Shown here: positions 25,666-34,874 of the stretch, piece after piece
How positions within the stretch are numbered: the first letter of the stretch is position 1
How the letters are laid out: each line of letters begins with the position of its first letter
Source of the DNA: Chelatococcus sp.
GTDB taxonomy: Bacteria; Pseudomonadota; Alphaproteobacteria; Rhizobiales; Beijerinckiaceae
Direction: 5' to 3'
Length of the DNA stretch: 64,000 bases
NCBI GenBank assembly: GCA_003248805.1
Contig: QFQY01000039.1
Coordinates: 26,225-90,224 of the forward strand
Position numbers and translations under genes: made by a program
Notes under the pieces: generated by a model
Seen by the model: only the letters and a program-made list of their open reading frames with translations
What the model was told of the DNA's origin: nothing
Database searches by the model: none

Positions 25666-26571
25666 TTGGCCAGTGCAGCAGAGAATCGTCGCGGCATCCT
25701 GTTCATGCTGCTGGCCATGTCGTTCTTCGTCTCCAACGACGTGCTGATGAAGCTCGCGCGAGAGGCCTACCCGCCCGGGCAGGCGATCGCGCTGCGGACG
25801 ATCTTCGCCGTGATGACCGGCATCGTGATCGTGATGGCGATGCGGCACGGGCGCAGCCTGCGACTGGCCTTCCGGCCGATCCTGCTGGTCCGCGGAGCGC
25901 TCGATGCCGCCACCGGCATCACCTATGTCTGGGCGCTCGGCATGATCCCGATCGCCAACGCGACCGCGCTCGCCCTGACCACGCCCCTGATGATCGTCGT
26001 GATCGCCGTTGCGCTGCGGATCGAGCCGGTCGGCTGGCGGCGGACGCTGGCGCTGCTCGTCGGCTTCGCCGGCGTCCTCGTGGTGCTCCGTCCCAGCGCC
26101 GCAGGCTTCGACACCCCTGCCCTCATGGTGCTGCTCAGCGCCTTCCTCGTCTCCTGCCGGGACGTGCTGACCCGCAGCATCCGCGCCGAGATCCCCGCGC
26201 CGGTCGTCGCCCTCTCGACCACGATCATCAGCGGGGCGATCGCGACGGTCTATGGCGGCCTGCGCGAGGAGTGGGTGCCGATGCTCCAGCCGCAGGCGAT
26301 CCTTCTCGTGATCGCCGCCCTACTCATCTCCATCGGCAGCATCTTCATCATCGGGGCCTATCGCAACACCGATGTCGGCGTGGTCTCGGGCTATCGCTAC
26401 GCCGTCATCGTCTATGCGCTGATCGCGGGCTTCCTGATCTGGGGCGACGTGCCCGACGCGATCTCCTTCGTGGGGATGGCGCTGATCGTGGCCAGCGGCC
26501 TCTACACCATCCACCGGCAGCGCGTGCGCGCCGATTCCAATCTGAAGCAGCCGCTGGAGCCGACGCGATGA
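25666..26571 (+). CDS. EamA/DMT-family transporter
   Basis: A 301 aa protein with ten predicted helices and the EamA double repeat. The first helix, GILFMLLAMSFFVSNDVLMKLA, matches the family's usual start. The apparent start is a TTG at 25666, since an ATG at 25708 would cut into the first helix. It overlaps the MFS gene by 4 bp and follows the amine oxidase gene closely. Export of an amino acid or related metabolite is likely. Confidence 0.83.
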   Translation: MASAAENRRGILFMLLAMSFFVSNDVLMKLAREAYPPGQAIALRTIFAVMTGIVIVMAMRHGRSLRLAFRPILLVRGALDAATGITYVWALGMIPIANATALALTTPLMIVVIAVALRIEPVGWRRTLALLVGFAGVLVVLRPSAAGFDTPALMVLLSAFLVSCRDVLTRSIRAEIPAPVVALSTTIISGAIATVYGGLREEWVPMLQPQAILLVIAALLISIGSIFIIGAYRNTDVGVVSGYRYAVIVYALIAGFLIWGDVPDAISFVGMALIVASGLYTIHRQRVRADSNLKQPLEPTR

Positions 26572-27743
26572 CGCTCGGGGGCAAGCCGACGCTCGCCATC
26601 CTGGTCGCGATCTCGATGCTCCAGCCGCTGGCGCTCAACCTGATCGCGCCGGCGACGCCCGCGCTGTCGCGGCTGTTCGAGACGGGCTACGCCACGATCC
26701 AGCTGACGCTGACGCTGTTCCTGATCGCCGTGGCGCTGACGCAGATCGTCGTCGGCCCGCTCTCGGACAGGTTCGGGCGGCGCCCCTGCGTGATCGGCGG
26801 CACGGCCCTGTTCGGGCTGGGCTCGGTGATGGGCGCGACGGCGCCCTCCGTCGAAATCCTGCTGCTGGCCCGCGTGCTCCAGGGCGCCGGCTCGGGCGCG
26901 ACCTTCGCGCTGTCGCGCGCCATCATCCGCGACACGGCCGGCCGGGACGAGTCGGCGAGCCTGATCGCGAGCGTCACCATGGTCATGGTCGTCGCGCCGA
27001 TGCTCGCCCCGTGGCTGGGCGGACAGATCGTCACGGCGGCCGGCTGGCGCGCGGTCTTCTGGTTCCTGACGGCCGCCGGGGCGGTCGTGCTCGTCATGGC
27101 TCTGCTCAGGCTGCCCGAGACGGCGGCCGAGACCGGGCGGCGCAGCTCGGTCCTCGGCCTGTTCGGGGCGTTCCCGGAGCTCGTCCGCAGCCGCGACTTC
27201 GTGCTGAACGTCGTCGCGGTGACGTCGACCTCGGCCGCCTTCTTCGCCTTCCTCGCGGCCGCGCCCTTCATCGTCGTGGAGGTGATGGGTCGGGGCCCCG
27301 ACGTCTACGGCAACTTCTTCATCCTGACGGCGGGCGGCTACATGCTCGGAAACTTCGCGATGTCGCGGCTGGTGCGGCGGCTCGGCGCGCCGCGCATGAT
27401 CCGCATCGGCCTCGCCATCTCGCTGACGGGCCTCGTCGCGGCGGCCGCCTTCGCGCTCTCGCCCTGGTGGTCGGCCGCGACTCTGTTCCTGCCGCTGATG
27501 CTCAACGGCTTCGGCAACGGCATGACGATTCCGGGCTCGACCGCCGAGGCGCTGGCGGCGCGGCCCGACCTCGCGGGCTCGGCCTCGGGCCTCATGGGCG
27601 CCGTGCAGCTCGGCTGCAGCGCCGTGGCGAGCGTCGCGGTGGGCTGGGCGGTGACGCTGTGGCCCCCCGCCCTGCCGCTGACGATGCTGGCGCTGACGAC
27701 GATCGGCCTCGCCGCCGCCCGATGCGCCAGGCCCCGCGCCTGA
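26568..27743 (+). CDS. Bcr/CflA-type MFS multidrug exporter
   Basis: A 391 aa major-facilitator protein with twelve predicted helices. The loop GPLSDRFGRRPCVIGG is the conserved motif A, and LARVLQGAGSGATFALSRAIIRD is the drug-exporter motif near the fourth and fifth helices. NGFGNGMTIPGSTAEAL in the second half is typical of the Bcr/CflA group, which exports bicyclomycin, sulfonamides or cysteine in other bacteria. The start overlaps the upstream EamA gene (ATGA). Confidence 0.87.
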   Translation: MTLGGKPTLAILVAISMLQPLALNLIAPATPALSRLFETGYATIQLTLTLFLIAVALTQIVVGPLSDRFGRRPCVIGGTALFGLGSVMGATAPSVEILLLARVLQGAGSGATFALSRAIIRDTAGRDESASLIASVTMVMVVAPMLAPWLGGQIVTAAGWRAVFWFLTAAGAVVLVMALLRLPETAAETGRRSSVLGLFGAFPELVRSRDFVLNVVAVTSTSAAFFAFLAAAPFIVVEVMGRGPDVYGNFFILTAGGYMLGNFAMSRLVRRLGAPRMIRIGLAISLTGLVAAAAFALSPWWSAATLFLPLMLNGFGNGMTIPGSTAEALAARPDLAGSASGLMGAVQLGCSAVASVAVGWAVTLWPPALPLTMLALTTIGLAAARCARPRA

Positions 27744-27756
27744 CGGCGCGTGCCGG

Positions 27757-28623
27757 TCAGTCCTCGAGCCGCGCGATCAGGCTGGAGGTGTCCCAGCGCC
27801 GGCCGCCCATCTTCTGCACCTCGGCATAGAACTGGTCGACCAGTGCCGTGACGGGAAGCTGGGCGCCGTTGCGACGCGCCTCGTCGAGCACGATGCCGAG
27901 ATCCTTGCGCATCCAGTCGACGGCGAAGCCGAAATCGAACTTGTTCTGGTTCATGGTCTTGCCGCGGTTCTCCATCTGCCAGGAGCCGGCCGCGCCCTTG
28001 GAGATGACCTCCAGCATGGTCTCGACATCGAGCCCGGCACGCTTGGCGAAATGGACGCCTTCCGACAGCGCCTGCACGAGGCCGGCGATGCAGATCTGGT
28101 TGACCATCTTGGTGAGCTGGCCCGAGCCGGCGGGCCCCATCAGCCGGCACATGCGGGCATAGGCCGCGATGACCGGCTCGGCGCGGGCATAGACCCCGGC
28201 ATCGCCCCCGCACATCACGGTCAGCACGCCGTTCTCGGCACCGGCCTGACCGCCCGAGACGGGCGCGTCGACGAAGCCGAAGCCCGCAGCCCTGGCCGCA
28301 GCGTCGAGCTCGCGGGCGACATCGGCGGAGGCCGTCGTGTGATCGACGAAGACCGCGCCCTTCTCCATGCCGGCGAAGGCGCCGTTCTCGCCCAGCGTGA
28401 CCGAGCGCAGATCGTCATCGTTGCCGACGCAGGCGAAGACGAGCTCCTGCCCCCTCGCGGCGTCGGCGGGCGTCGGCGCCGAGACGCCGGCATGGCGGGA
28501 GACCCAGTCCTGCGCCTTGGTGGGGTTGCGGTTGTAGACCGTGACCTCGTGGCCCTTGGCCTTGAGATGCCCGGCCATGGGAAACCCCATGACTCCGAGA
28601 CCGATGAAGGCGACTTTGGCCAT
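27757..28623 (-). CDS. NAD(P)-dependent beta-hydroxyacid dehydrogenase
   Basis: A 288 aa enzyme of the 3-hydroxyisobutyrate dehydrogenase family. GLGVMGFPMAGHL near the N terminus binds the cofactor, and NRNPTKA after the second strand fits NADP or NAD. DAPVSGGQAGAENG is the substrate-binding loop, and KMVNQICIAGLVQALSEG carries the catalytic Lys. Substrates in this family include 3-hydroxyisobutyrate, tartronate semialdehyde and glyoxylate, and this sequence alone does not decide between them. The ATG at 28623 is favoured over 28629 because GGAG then lies seven bases upstream. It is divergent from map. Confidence 0.87.
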   Translation of the reverse strand: MAKVAFIGLGVMGFPMAGHLKAKGHEVTVYNRNPTKAQDWVSRHAGVSAPTPADAARGQELVFACVGNDDDLRSVTLGENGAFAGMEKGAVFVDHTTASADVARELDAAARAAGFGFVDAPVSGGQAGAENGVLTVMCGGDAGVYARAEPVIAAYARMCRLMGPAGSGQLTKMVNQICIAGLVQALSEGVHFAKRAGLDVETMLEVISKGAAGSWQMENRGKTMNQNKFDFGFAVDWMRKDLGIVLDEARRNGAQLPVTALVDQFYAEVQKMGGRRWDTSSLIARLED

Positions 28624-28765
28624 CGACATGCTCCGCTTGTAGGACGTTCCCCACCGCGCTTTAGCCTGCGAACCGCCGGCAGGGAAGGTGCGCGAGCACC
28701 GCGCCCGGCGGGCGGACGACGCGCGCCTGTTGTCTGCCCGGGCACGAAGGCGTAGTCCGGCGAGC

Positions 28766-29515
28766 ATGACGATATCGAACGACGACGAATTGCAGGCCCT
28801 GCGCGAGATCGGCCGCATCGTGGCGGAGACGCTCGCGATCATGGGCAAGGCCCTCGAGCCGGGCATGACCACGGCGGAGCTCGACGCCATCGGCCGGCGC
28901 GTGCTCGAGCAGCACGGCGCCCGCTCCGCGCCCGAAAGCGTCTACGACTTCCCCGGCGCGACCTGCATCAGCGTCAACGAGGAGGTCGCCCACGGCATTC
29001 CCGGCGAACGCCGCATCGCGGCCGGCGATCTCGTGAATATCGACGTATCCGCCCAGAAAGGCGGCTTCTTTTCCGATACCGGGGCCTCCTTCGCGGTGCC
29101 GCCGGTCTCCCGCAAGGTCGAACGTCTCTGCCGCGACGGCAAGCGGGCCCTGTGGGCCGGAATCGGGCAGGTCAGCGACGGCAAGCCGCTTTCGGGCATC
29201 GGCGAGGCGGTCGGACGCTTCGCGGCCAAGAACGGCTACACGCTGGTCCGCAACCTCGCCAGCCATGGCGTCGGCCGCTCGCTCCACGAGGAACCCAAGG
29301 AGATCGCGACCTGGCCGGATCGCTCCGAGCGCCGGATCATGACGAAGGGCCTCGTCTTCACCGTGGAGCCCTTCCTGTCCATGGGCGCGGAATGGTCCGA
29401 GCTGGGCGACGACCCCTGGACGCTCTATGGCGAGCCCCGCGCGCCGACCGTGCAGTACGAGCACACGCTGGTCGTCACGAGTGCGGGCGCGATGGTGCTG
29501 ACGCTCGCGCCGTGA
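28766..29515 (+). CDS. map: Type I methionine aminopeptidase
   Basis: A 249 aa metallopeptidase that removes the initiator Met from nascent proteins. The five metal ligands are present: Asp in VNIDVS, Asp in FSDTGASF, His in LASHGVGRSLHE, Glu in FTVEPF and Glu in VQYEHTL. The substrate-contacting His lies in NEEVAHGIPG. The length is that of short cytosolic type I enzymes. Many alphaproteobacteria carry more than one map gene, so this may not be the only copy. The ribosome site is weak. Confidence 0.92.
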   Translation: MTISNDDELQALREIGRIVAETLAIMGKALEPGMTTAELDAIGRRVLEQHGARSAPESVYDFPGATCISVNEEVAHGIPGERRIAAGDLVNIDVSAQKGGFFSDTGASFAVPPVSRKVERLCRDGKRALWAGIGQVSDGKPLSGIGEAVGRFAAKNGYTLVRNLASHGVGRSLHEEPKEIATWPDRSERRIMTKGLVFTVEPFLSMGAEWSELGDDPWTLYGEPRAPTVQYEHTLVVTSAGAMVLTLAP

Positions 29516-29527
29516 CGCCGTCCGGCG

Positions 29528-30244
29528 TCAGCGCAGCGCCAGATGCCGCGTCAGCCGGAGTTCAAGGCGATCCCAGATGCGACGGATGATCTCGACGAAG
29601 ACGAGATAGATCAGCGCGGCATAGAGATAGATCGACAGGTCGAAAGAGCGCGCGAAGGCCATGCGCGTCGCGCCCATCAGATCGTAGATCGTCACCAGCG
29701 AGGCGACCGCGCTCGACTTGATCATCACGATCAGCTCGTTGCCGAGCGGCCGGAGCGCCAGGATCATGGCCTGCGGAACGATGACGAGGCGCAGCGTCGC
29801 CCAGCGATGCAGGCCGAGCGCCAGCGCGCCCTCGAACTGCCCGCGCGGAATCGACTGGATCGCTCCGCGCAGGATCTCGGCCTGGTAGGCGGCGGTGTTG
29901 ATCGTGAACGTCAGCAGCGCGCAGTAGAAGGGCTCGCGGAAGAACCACCAGAGGCCGGCATCCTGCCAGAAGACCCTGAACTGCCCGAGGCCGTAATAGA
30001 CCAGGAAGAGCTGGCAGAGCAGCGGGGTGCCGCGAAAGAGCGTGGTGTAGCCGGATACGAAGGCCCGCAGCCAGCGCGGCCCGTACAAGCGTCCGATCGC
30101 CAGCCCCAGCGCGAGAAGGAAGCCGAGCAGGACCGAGATCGCGACGAGCTGGAGCGTTATCCAGAGGCCGGACGCCATGCGGCAGCCGTAGTTCTGGAAG
30201 ACCTCGCTGCCGACCCAGTATCCGGGGTACTCGCACCAGCTCAT
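29528..30244 (-). CDS. Polar amino acid ABC transporter permease, HisM-like
   Basis: A 238 aa inner-membrane permease with five or six helices. LLFRGTPLLCQLFLVYYGL lies in the N-terminal half, and EGALALGLHRWATLRLVIVPQA is the EAA loop that docks to the ATPase. It fits the HisM/ArtM side of the lysine-arginine-ornithine or histidine importer. It overlaps the partner permease gene by 4 bp. It ends 12 bp from the convergent map gene, and no ATP-binding subunit gene is present in the cluster. Confidence 0.88.
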   Translation of the reverse strand: MSWCEYPGYWVGSEVFQNYGCRMASGLWITLQLVAISVLLGFLLALGLAIGRLYGPRWLRAFVSGYTTLFRGTPLLCQLFLVYYGLGQFRVFWQDAGLWWFFREPFYCALLTFTINTAAYQAEILRGAIQSIPRGQFEGALALGLHRWATLRLVIVPQAMILALRPLGNELIVMIKSSAVASLVTIYDLMGATRMAFARSFDLSIYLYAALIYLVFVEIIRRIWDRLELRLTRHLALR

Positions 30245-30969
30245 CGCGTCGCACCTCCGAAGGCGGCGATGCCCCGGTTCGCGCGGGTCTCCATCCGGCC
30301 GATGCCCCAGGCCGAGATCAGCGAGAAGAAGAGATAGAGCAGCATCGCCGCGCCGAAGAAGAGGAAGGGCTCCTTGGTCGCGACATTGGCCCGGGTGGTG
30401 ATGAACATGATGTCCGGCAGGGTGATGACCGAGACGAGCGAGGTCTCCTTCAGCAGGACCATCCAGTTGTTGCCGAGTCCCGGCAGGGCGACGCGCAGCA
30501 ATTGCGGCAGCACCACGAGCCGGAAGGCCTGGGCGGAGCTCAGGCCGAGAGCGGCGGCCGCCTCGCGCTGCCCCTTCGGGATCGCGTTCAGCGCGCCGAG
30601 CCAGACCTCGCTGGAGAAGGCGGCGAGCACCAGCCCCAGCGCGACCATCCCGGCGACGAAGGGCGGCATGGAGAGCGAATTCGGCCCGATGACCGCCTTG
30701 AGCGCCTCCTGAAACAGGAGCGGCAGCCCGAAATAGATGATGTAGAGCGTCAGGAGTTCCGGAACGCCGCGAAAGACGGTGGCGTAGACCGTGGCGAGGG
30801 CGCGGGGAACCGCGTGGCGCGAGCGCTTCGCCAGGGCGACCACCAGTCCCAGCGCGAGCCCGAAGGGCAGCGTGGCCAAGGCGACGGAGATGGTGATGGC
30901 GGCGCCTTGGAGCAGGGCGAGGCCCCAGCCGCCATCGCCGAAGCCGAGCAGAGCGAACTTGTCGAACAT
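30241..30969 (-). CDS. Polar amino acid ABC transporter permease, HisQ-like
   Basis: A 242 aa permease with TVFRGVPELLTLYIIYFGLP and the EAA loop KGQREAAAALGLSSAQAFRLVVLPQLLR. These are the same landmarks as in its partner HisM-like protein. The two form the transmembrane dimer of a polar amino acid importer. The gene begins 70 bp after the binding-protein gene, beyond a strong hairpin, and overlaps the next permease gene by ATGA. Confidence 0.88.
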   Translation of the reverse strand: MFDKFALLGFGDGGWGLALLQGAAITISVALATLPFGLALGLVVALAKRSRHAVPRALATVYATVFRGVPELLTLYIIYFGLPLLFQEALKAVIGPNSLSMPPFVAGMVALGLVLAAFSSEVWLGALNAIPKGQREAAAALGLSSAQAFRLVVLPQLLRVALPGLGNNWMVLLKETSLVSVITLPDIMFITTRANVATKEPFLFFGAAMLLYLFFSLISAWGIGRMETRANRGIAAFGGATR

Positions 30970-30998
30970 GGAACGACCGCGCGAGGGAAATGGACGGC

Positions 30999-31024
30999 GG
31001 ACGGCGCGACCTTCCGCGCCGTCC
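30999..31024 (-). promoter_or_regulatory. Stem-loop between binding-protein and permease genes
   Basis: A perfect 10-bp stem (GGACGGCGCG, 30999-31008, and CGCGCCGTCC, 31015-31024) encloses six bases. No strong U-tract follows on the minus strand, so it looks more like a 3' stabiliser or partial attenuator that raises the level of the binding protein than a full terminator. Confidence 0.55.
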
Positions 31025-31039
31025 TGTCGGGGCGCGCGA

Positions 31040-31819
31040 TCAGAGGATCGGGATCTTGAACCACTTGTCGGCGATCTTCTTGTGCGACCCGTCCGCGATC
31101 GATTCGGCGATCGCCTTGTTGAACATGTCGCGCAGCGCCGTGTCCTCCTTGCGGACGGCGCCCGCCACGCCCGGCCCGTGGATGACCGGATCGCGCTCGA
31201 TCACGCCGAGCTGCTTGCAGCAATCCTTGCCCTTGCCGTTGAGGAAATCCTCGAGCGAGAGCGAGTCGGCGATGATGTAGTCGAGGCGGCCGTTGAGCAG
31301 ATCGAGATTGGCCTCTTCCTGCGTCGGATAGGGCCGGATCGTGGAATCCTTGTAGACCTTCTCGGCGTAGTTCGAATGCGTCGTCGACCCCTGCACGCCG
31401 ATCGCCTTGCCCTTCAGCGCGGCCGGCGAGAAATCGGTGGAGGTGGTGGATTTCGGGCCGATGATCCAGATCGGCGTCTTGGTGTAGACGCTGGTGAAGT
31501 CGACGCGCTTCTTGCGTTCGTCGGTGGCGTTCATGCCGGCGATGATGATGTCGTATTTGTTGGACAGCAGTGCCGGGATGATGCCGTCCCAATCCTGCAC
31601 CACCCAGGTGCATTTCACCTTCATCTTCTCGCAGAGCATGTTCGCGTAGTCGATCTCGAAGCCTTCGAGTTCCTTCTTCGCGTTGAGATTGTTGAACGGC
31701 GGATAGGCTCCCTCGGTGCCGATCCGGACCTCCTTCCACTCCTTGGCCTGCGCGAGAGCGCCGGTCGCGCCGGCGACCGAGAGCATGGCGGCGGCGATCC
31801 AACGAACGAAACCAGACAT
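31040..31819 (-). CDS. Polar amino acid ABC transporter substrate-binding protein
   Basis: A 259 aa periplasmic receptor with a signal peptide ending near GALAQA. The mature start, VRIGTEGAYPPFNNLNAKKELEGFEID, followed by VVQDWDGIIPALLSNKYDIIIAGM, is the standard HisJ/ArgT pattern. A Cys pair (Cys63 and Cys70, in MLCEKMKVKCTW) matches the disulfide of arginine or ornithine receptors. Basic amino acids or opines are likely ligands. It is the first gene of its operon, followed by the HisQ- and HisM-like permeases. Confidence 0.88.
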   Translation of the reverse strand: MSGFVRWIAAAMLSVAGATGALAQAKEWKEVRIGTEGAYPPFNNLNAKKELEGFEIDYANMLCEKMKVKCTWVVQDWDGIIPALLSNKYDIIIAGMNATDERKKRVDFTSVYTKTPIWIIGPKSTTSTDFSPAALKGKAIGVQGSTTHSNYAEKVYKDSTIRPYPTQEEANLDLLNGRLDYIIADSLSLEDFLNGKGKDCCKQLGVIERDPVIHGPGVAGAVRKEDTALRDMFNKAIAESIADGSHKKIADKWFKIPIL

Positions 31820-31966
31820 GGTGTTTCCCCTCTGCTTCGCCCCGCCGGCAACAGCATGGCGCCGTCGGGGGCAGTGCCCACAGATTGGGCGCAGCTTCGC
31901 GAAAGCCGCAAGAGGGGGCAGCGCGGCTTTTGTGAGCCCAGCGCGCTTATTTATTCCGCAGGGTCT

Positions 31967-33181
31967 TCAGCCGCGCCGGGCCGCGCGGGCATCGAGGGCC
32001 GCGACGACCCAGACCGCGAGGCCGCCGAGCGCCAGGCCCATGCCGACCCAGCCGGTCGAGACCCAGCCATGGCCGGCGGCGATCGCCATGCCGCCGAGCC
32101 AGGGGCCGAGCGCATTGGCCAGGTTGAAGGCCGAGTGATTGAGCGCCGCCGCGAGCGTCTGCGCATCCTGCGCCACGTCCATGAGGCGCGTCTGCAGGAT
32201 GACGCCGAGGCCTCCCCCGCAGCCGATCATGAAGACGACGGCCGAGACCGCCCAGACATTGCCCGCAGCGAAGGGAAAGAGCGCGAGCGAGCCTGCGCTC
32301 CAGAGCAGCGTGAGCGCGGCGGCCGGCATCAGCGCCCTGTCCGCCGCCCAGCCGCAGACCAGCGTGCCGAGGGTCAGGCCCATGCCGAAGAGCGCCAGCA
32401 CGACCGGCACGAAGGAGGCCGGGACATGCGTCACCTCCATCAGCGTCGAGGCGACATAGGTGTAGACGGCGAACAGGCCGCCGAAGCCGATGGCGCCGAT
32501 TCCCAGCGTCAGCCAGACCTGCCGGCGCCTGAGCGCGCCGAGCTCCCGCAGCGGACTCGCGCCCGGCTCGAGACGATCGCGCGGGGCGAAGAGAACGACG
32601 AGCAACACGGTCGCGAGCGCGAGCAGCGCCACCACGCCGAAGCCCCAGCGCCAGCCGAGCGCCTGGCCGAGCCAGTTGGCCATCGGCACGCCGAGGATGG
32701 TGGCGACGGTCAGGCCGAGCATGACGCGCGCGACCGCCTGCGCGCGGCGTTGCGGCCCGAGCAGCGTCGCGGCGACCAGCGCCGCCACGCCGAAATAGGC
32801 GCCATGCGGCAGGCCGCTCAGGAAGCGGAAGACCAGCATCCAGTGATAGTTCGGAGCGAGCGCGCTCAGCAGATTTCCGACGGCGAAGAGCGCCATCAGC
32901 GCGATCAGCAAGGTGCGCCGGGCCACGCGCGCGGCGAGCACGGCGATGATGGGCGCGCCGACGACGACGCCGAGCGCATAGGCACTGATGACGTGGCCGG
33001 CCGTGGGCTCGTCGATGCCGAGCCCGGCCGAGAAAAAGGGCAGCAGGCTCATCGTCGCGAATTCGGTGGTGCCGATCGCGAATCCGCCCATCGAGAGGGC
33101 GAAGAGTGCGAGCCCGGCATGGGCAGAACCGGCGGACGACGCGGCCTGCGGAAGGCCACGCTGAGCGGCAGCGAGCGTCAT
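31967..33181 (-). CDS. MFS transporter, AraJ-like
   Basis: A 404 aa protein with twelve predicted helices. The first helix contains GGFAIGTTEFATMSLLP, the mark of the AraJ/YdhP group, and the loop after helix 2 includes ARVARRTLLIAL. FRFLSGLPHGAYFGVAALVAA corresponds to the fourth-helix motif. Sugars, arabinose-like compounds or drugs are exported by relatives. The start is uncertain: 33181 leaves a 23-residue lead before helix 1, while an in-frame extension to 33268 also exists. The gene stands alone. Confidence 0.83.
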   Translation of the reverse strand: MTLAAAQRGLPQAASSAGSAHAGLALFALSMGGFAIGTTEFATMSLLPFFSAGLGIDEPTAGHVISAYALGVVVGAPIIAVLAARVARRTLLIALMALFAVGNLLSALAPNYHWMLVFRFLSGLPHGAYFGVAALVAATLLGPQRRAQAVARVMLGLTVATILGVPMANWLGQALGWRWGFGVVALLALATVLLVVLFAPRDRLEPGASPLRELGALRRRQVWLTLGIGAIGFGGLFAVYTYVASTLMEVTHVPASFVPVVLALFGMGLTLGTLVCGWAADRALMPAAALTLLWSAGSLALFPFAAGNVWAVSAVVFMIGCGGGLGVILQTRLMDVAQDAQTLAAALNHSAFNLANALGPWLGGMAIAAGHGWVSTGWVGMGLALGGLAVWVVAALDARAARRG

Positions 33182-33397
33182 CAAGATCAACCCGACAGAT
33201 TTGCGGCGGCGCAGCATCAATGCCGCAGCGCGAAATTCCGACATAGCCATGCGCGCGCATGCGATCAACAGGCCGCGAGATCCAGCGCCATGAATTCAGT
33301 GCATGCGCCTCGGTCCGGCGCGGCGGCTGCGACGCCTCTCGCGGCCGCCGCGATAGCGCGCTATTGACCCGAGCGAGAGCCGCGCCGGGACAAGACC

Positions 33398-34147
33398 GTG
33401 ATACCCTGGATCCAGATCGACAGCGCACCGCTTCCGGGCGGCGGCGAGTTGCGCCTGAAGCGGCGCGGCGACGAATTCTCGATCATGCTCGGGACCAACG
33501 AGCTGATGAACAGCCGCCTCAGCGGCTCGGAAGAGGCCCTGGCGACGCTCGCCGCCGAGCGCCTCGCCGGCACCTCGGCGCCGCGCGTGCTGATCGGCGG
33601 GCTCGGCATGGGCTTCACGCTCCGGGCGGCACTCCGGGCTTTCCCGGCATCGGCGACGATCGAGGTCGTCGAACTGGTTCCGAACGTCGTCGCATGGGCG
33701 CGCGGTCCCATGGCGGCGCTGTTCGGCGGCAGCCTCGACGAGCCGCGCGTCACGGTGACGGTGGCGGACGTCGCGGAGGTCATCGGCGGGGGGCGCGAGC
33801 GCTACGACGCCATCCTGCTCGATGTCGACAACGGGCCCGAGGGGCTGACGATCCCCGAGAACGACAGGCTCTATGGCGATTCCGGCCTCGCCCTCGCCCA
33901 GGCCGCGCTGAAGCCCGGCGGCCTCCTCGGCGTGTGGTCGCAGGGACCCGACCGGCGCTTCACGCAGCGCCTCCAGCGCACGGGTCTCGCGGTCGAGGAA
34001 CATGCGGTGGCAGCCGGGCGCGGGCGCGGCCGGCGGCACGTCGTCTGGCTGGCGCGGCGGCGCCAGCGGACGGAGCGCGGGCCGGCGGAGACCGGGCTCA
34101 GTCCAGCCGGCACAGCCCGTTACAGGCCGCGGCGGACACGGTCTTGA
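33398..34147 (+). CDS. Spermidine synthase-like methyltransferase-fold protein
   Basis: A 249 aa protein with a class I SAM-binding fold. VLIGGLGMGFTLRAAL is motif I, VEVVELVPNVVAWARG holds the acidic ribose-binding residue, and AILLDVDNGPEGL corresponds to the spermidine-synthase motif. The C-terminal 30 residues are very basic and look disordered. The start is GTG. Relatives are annotated as spermidine synthases or methyltransferases without proof. A ureohydrolase gene lies nearby on the other strand, which makes a polyamine link tempting but unproven. Its end overlaps the convergent secreted protein gene by 50 bp. Confidence 0.72.
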   Translation: MIPWIQIDSAPLPGGGELRLKRRGDEFSIMLGTNELMNSRLSGSEEALATLAAERLAGTSAPRVLIGGLGMGFTLRAALRAFPASATIEVVELVPNVVAWARGPMAALFGGSLDEPRVTVTVADVAEVIGGGRERYDAILLDVDNGPEGLTIPENDRLYGDSGLALAQAALKPGGLLGVWSQGPDRRFTQRLQRTGLAVEEHAVAAGRGRGRRHVVWLARRRQRTERGPAETGLSPAGTARYRPRRTRS

Positions 34148-34874
34148 CGAAGTCGCCGACGGCCTTCTGGGCATCGGGCTTCAATGCGGGGCTCGCCGCC
34201 TGAAGGGCGGTGAGCAGGGTCTTGCGGTCCGCCGGCGCGAAGCCGGCCGCCAGCGCCGCCGCGTTCTCGGAAAAGCCCTTCGCGAGGCGGAGCTGGTTGT
34301 CCGGCCGCATCCCCGGATTGTTCAGCGCACCGGCGGCGCTCGTCACCAGGCCCAGCAGCCCGGCCCGCATCTGGCGAAGGCCCTGGAAACGCTGCTCCGT
34401 CTTCTCGTCCTGCGTCAGCGAGGCCCCGAAGCTGTTCATCGCCTGGAGAGCGGCCGCGACGGCCTTCAGGACGAACTCGTGCGTGCGCGTGAGCTCGTCC
34501 TGATATTCTCGCTCGTTGGCCGCCGGATTGGGCTTGGCCGAGCCTCCCGGCGAGAACTGGGTGTAGAGCGTGACCAGTTGCGCCTGCTTCTGGAGAATGC
34601 CGATCAGCGCAGGAATATCGGAGCCAATATAGGGGCCGCTGCCGAGGATGGCCTTCACGTTCCAGACATCGTCCAGCACCTTGCCTTCGACCGGATCGGC
34701 CAGGCGCGGCAGTCTGGCCTTGCCCCCTGTGCCCTGCGTGAGGGACACCACGGCCGCGAAGGATGCGTCCATGTAACCGGCCCCGTTCGCCGGCAGCTCG
34801 GCCCTCGCCGCAAGACTCAGCAGGCACAGCCCGCCGATCCCGGCGAGCCGCGTCATCGTTCGCATCAACGTCAT
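34098..34874 (-). CDS. Secreted protein of unknown function coupled to a ureohydrolase
   Basis: A 258 aa protein with a signal peptide (MTRLAGIGGLCLLSLAARAELP). The mature part is helical and Ala/Leu-rich, with SGPYIGSDIPALIGILQKQAQL and two Cys near the C terminus (AACNGLCRLD). No domain was recognised. Its ATG overlaps the stop of the upstream ureohydrolase gene by 4 bp, and AGGGAAG inside that gene's end serves as ribosome site. A periplasmic protein coupled to a cytosolic ureohydrolase is unusual. Its 3' end overlaps the opposite-strand methyltransferase-like gene by 50 bp. Confidence 0.7.
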   Translation of the reverse strand: MTLMRTMTRLAGIGGLCLLSLAARAELPANGAGYMDASFAAVVSLTQGTGGKARLPRLADPVEGKVLDDVWNVKAILGSGPYIGSDIPALIGILQKQAQLVTLYTQFSPGGSAKPNPAANEREYQDELTRTHEFVLKAVAAALQAMNSFGASLTQDEKTEQRFQGLRQMRAGLLGLVTSAAGALNNPGMRPDNQLRLAKGFSENAAALAAGFAPADRKTLLTALQAASPALKPDAQKAVGDFVKTVSAAACNGLCRLD

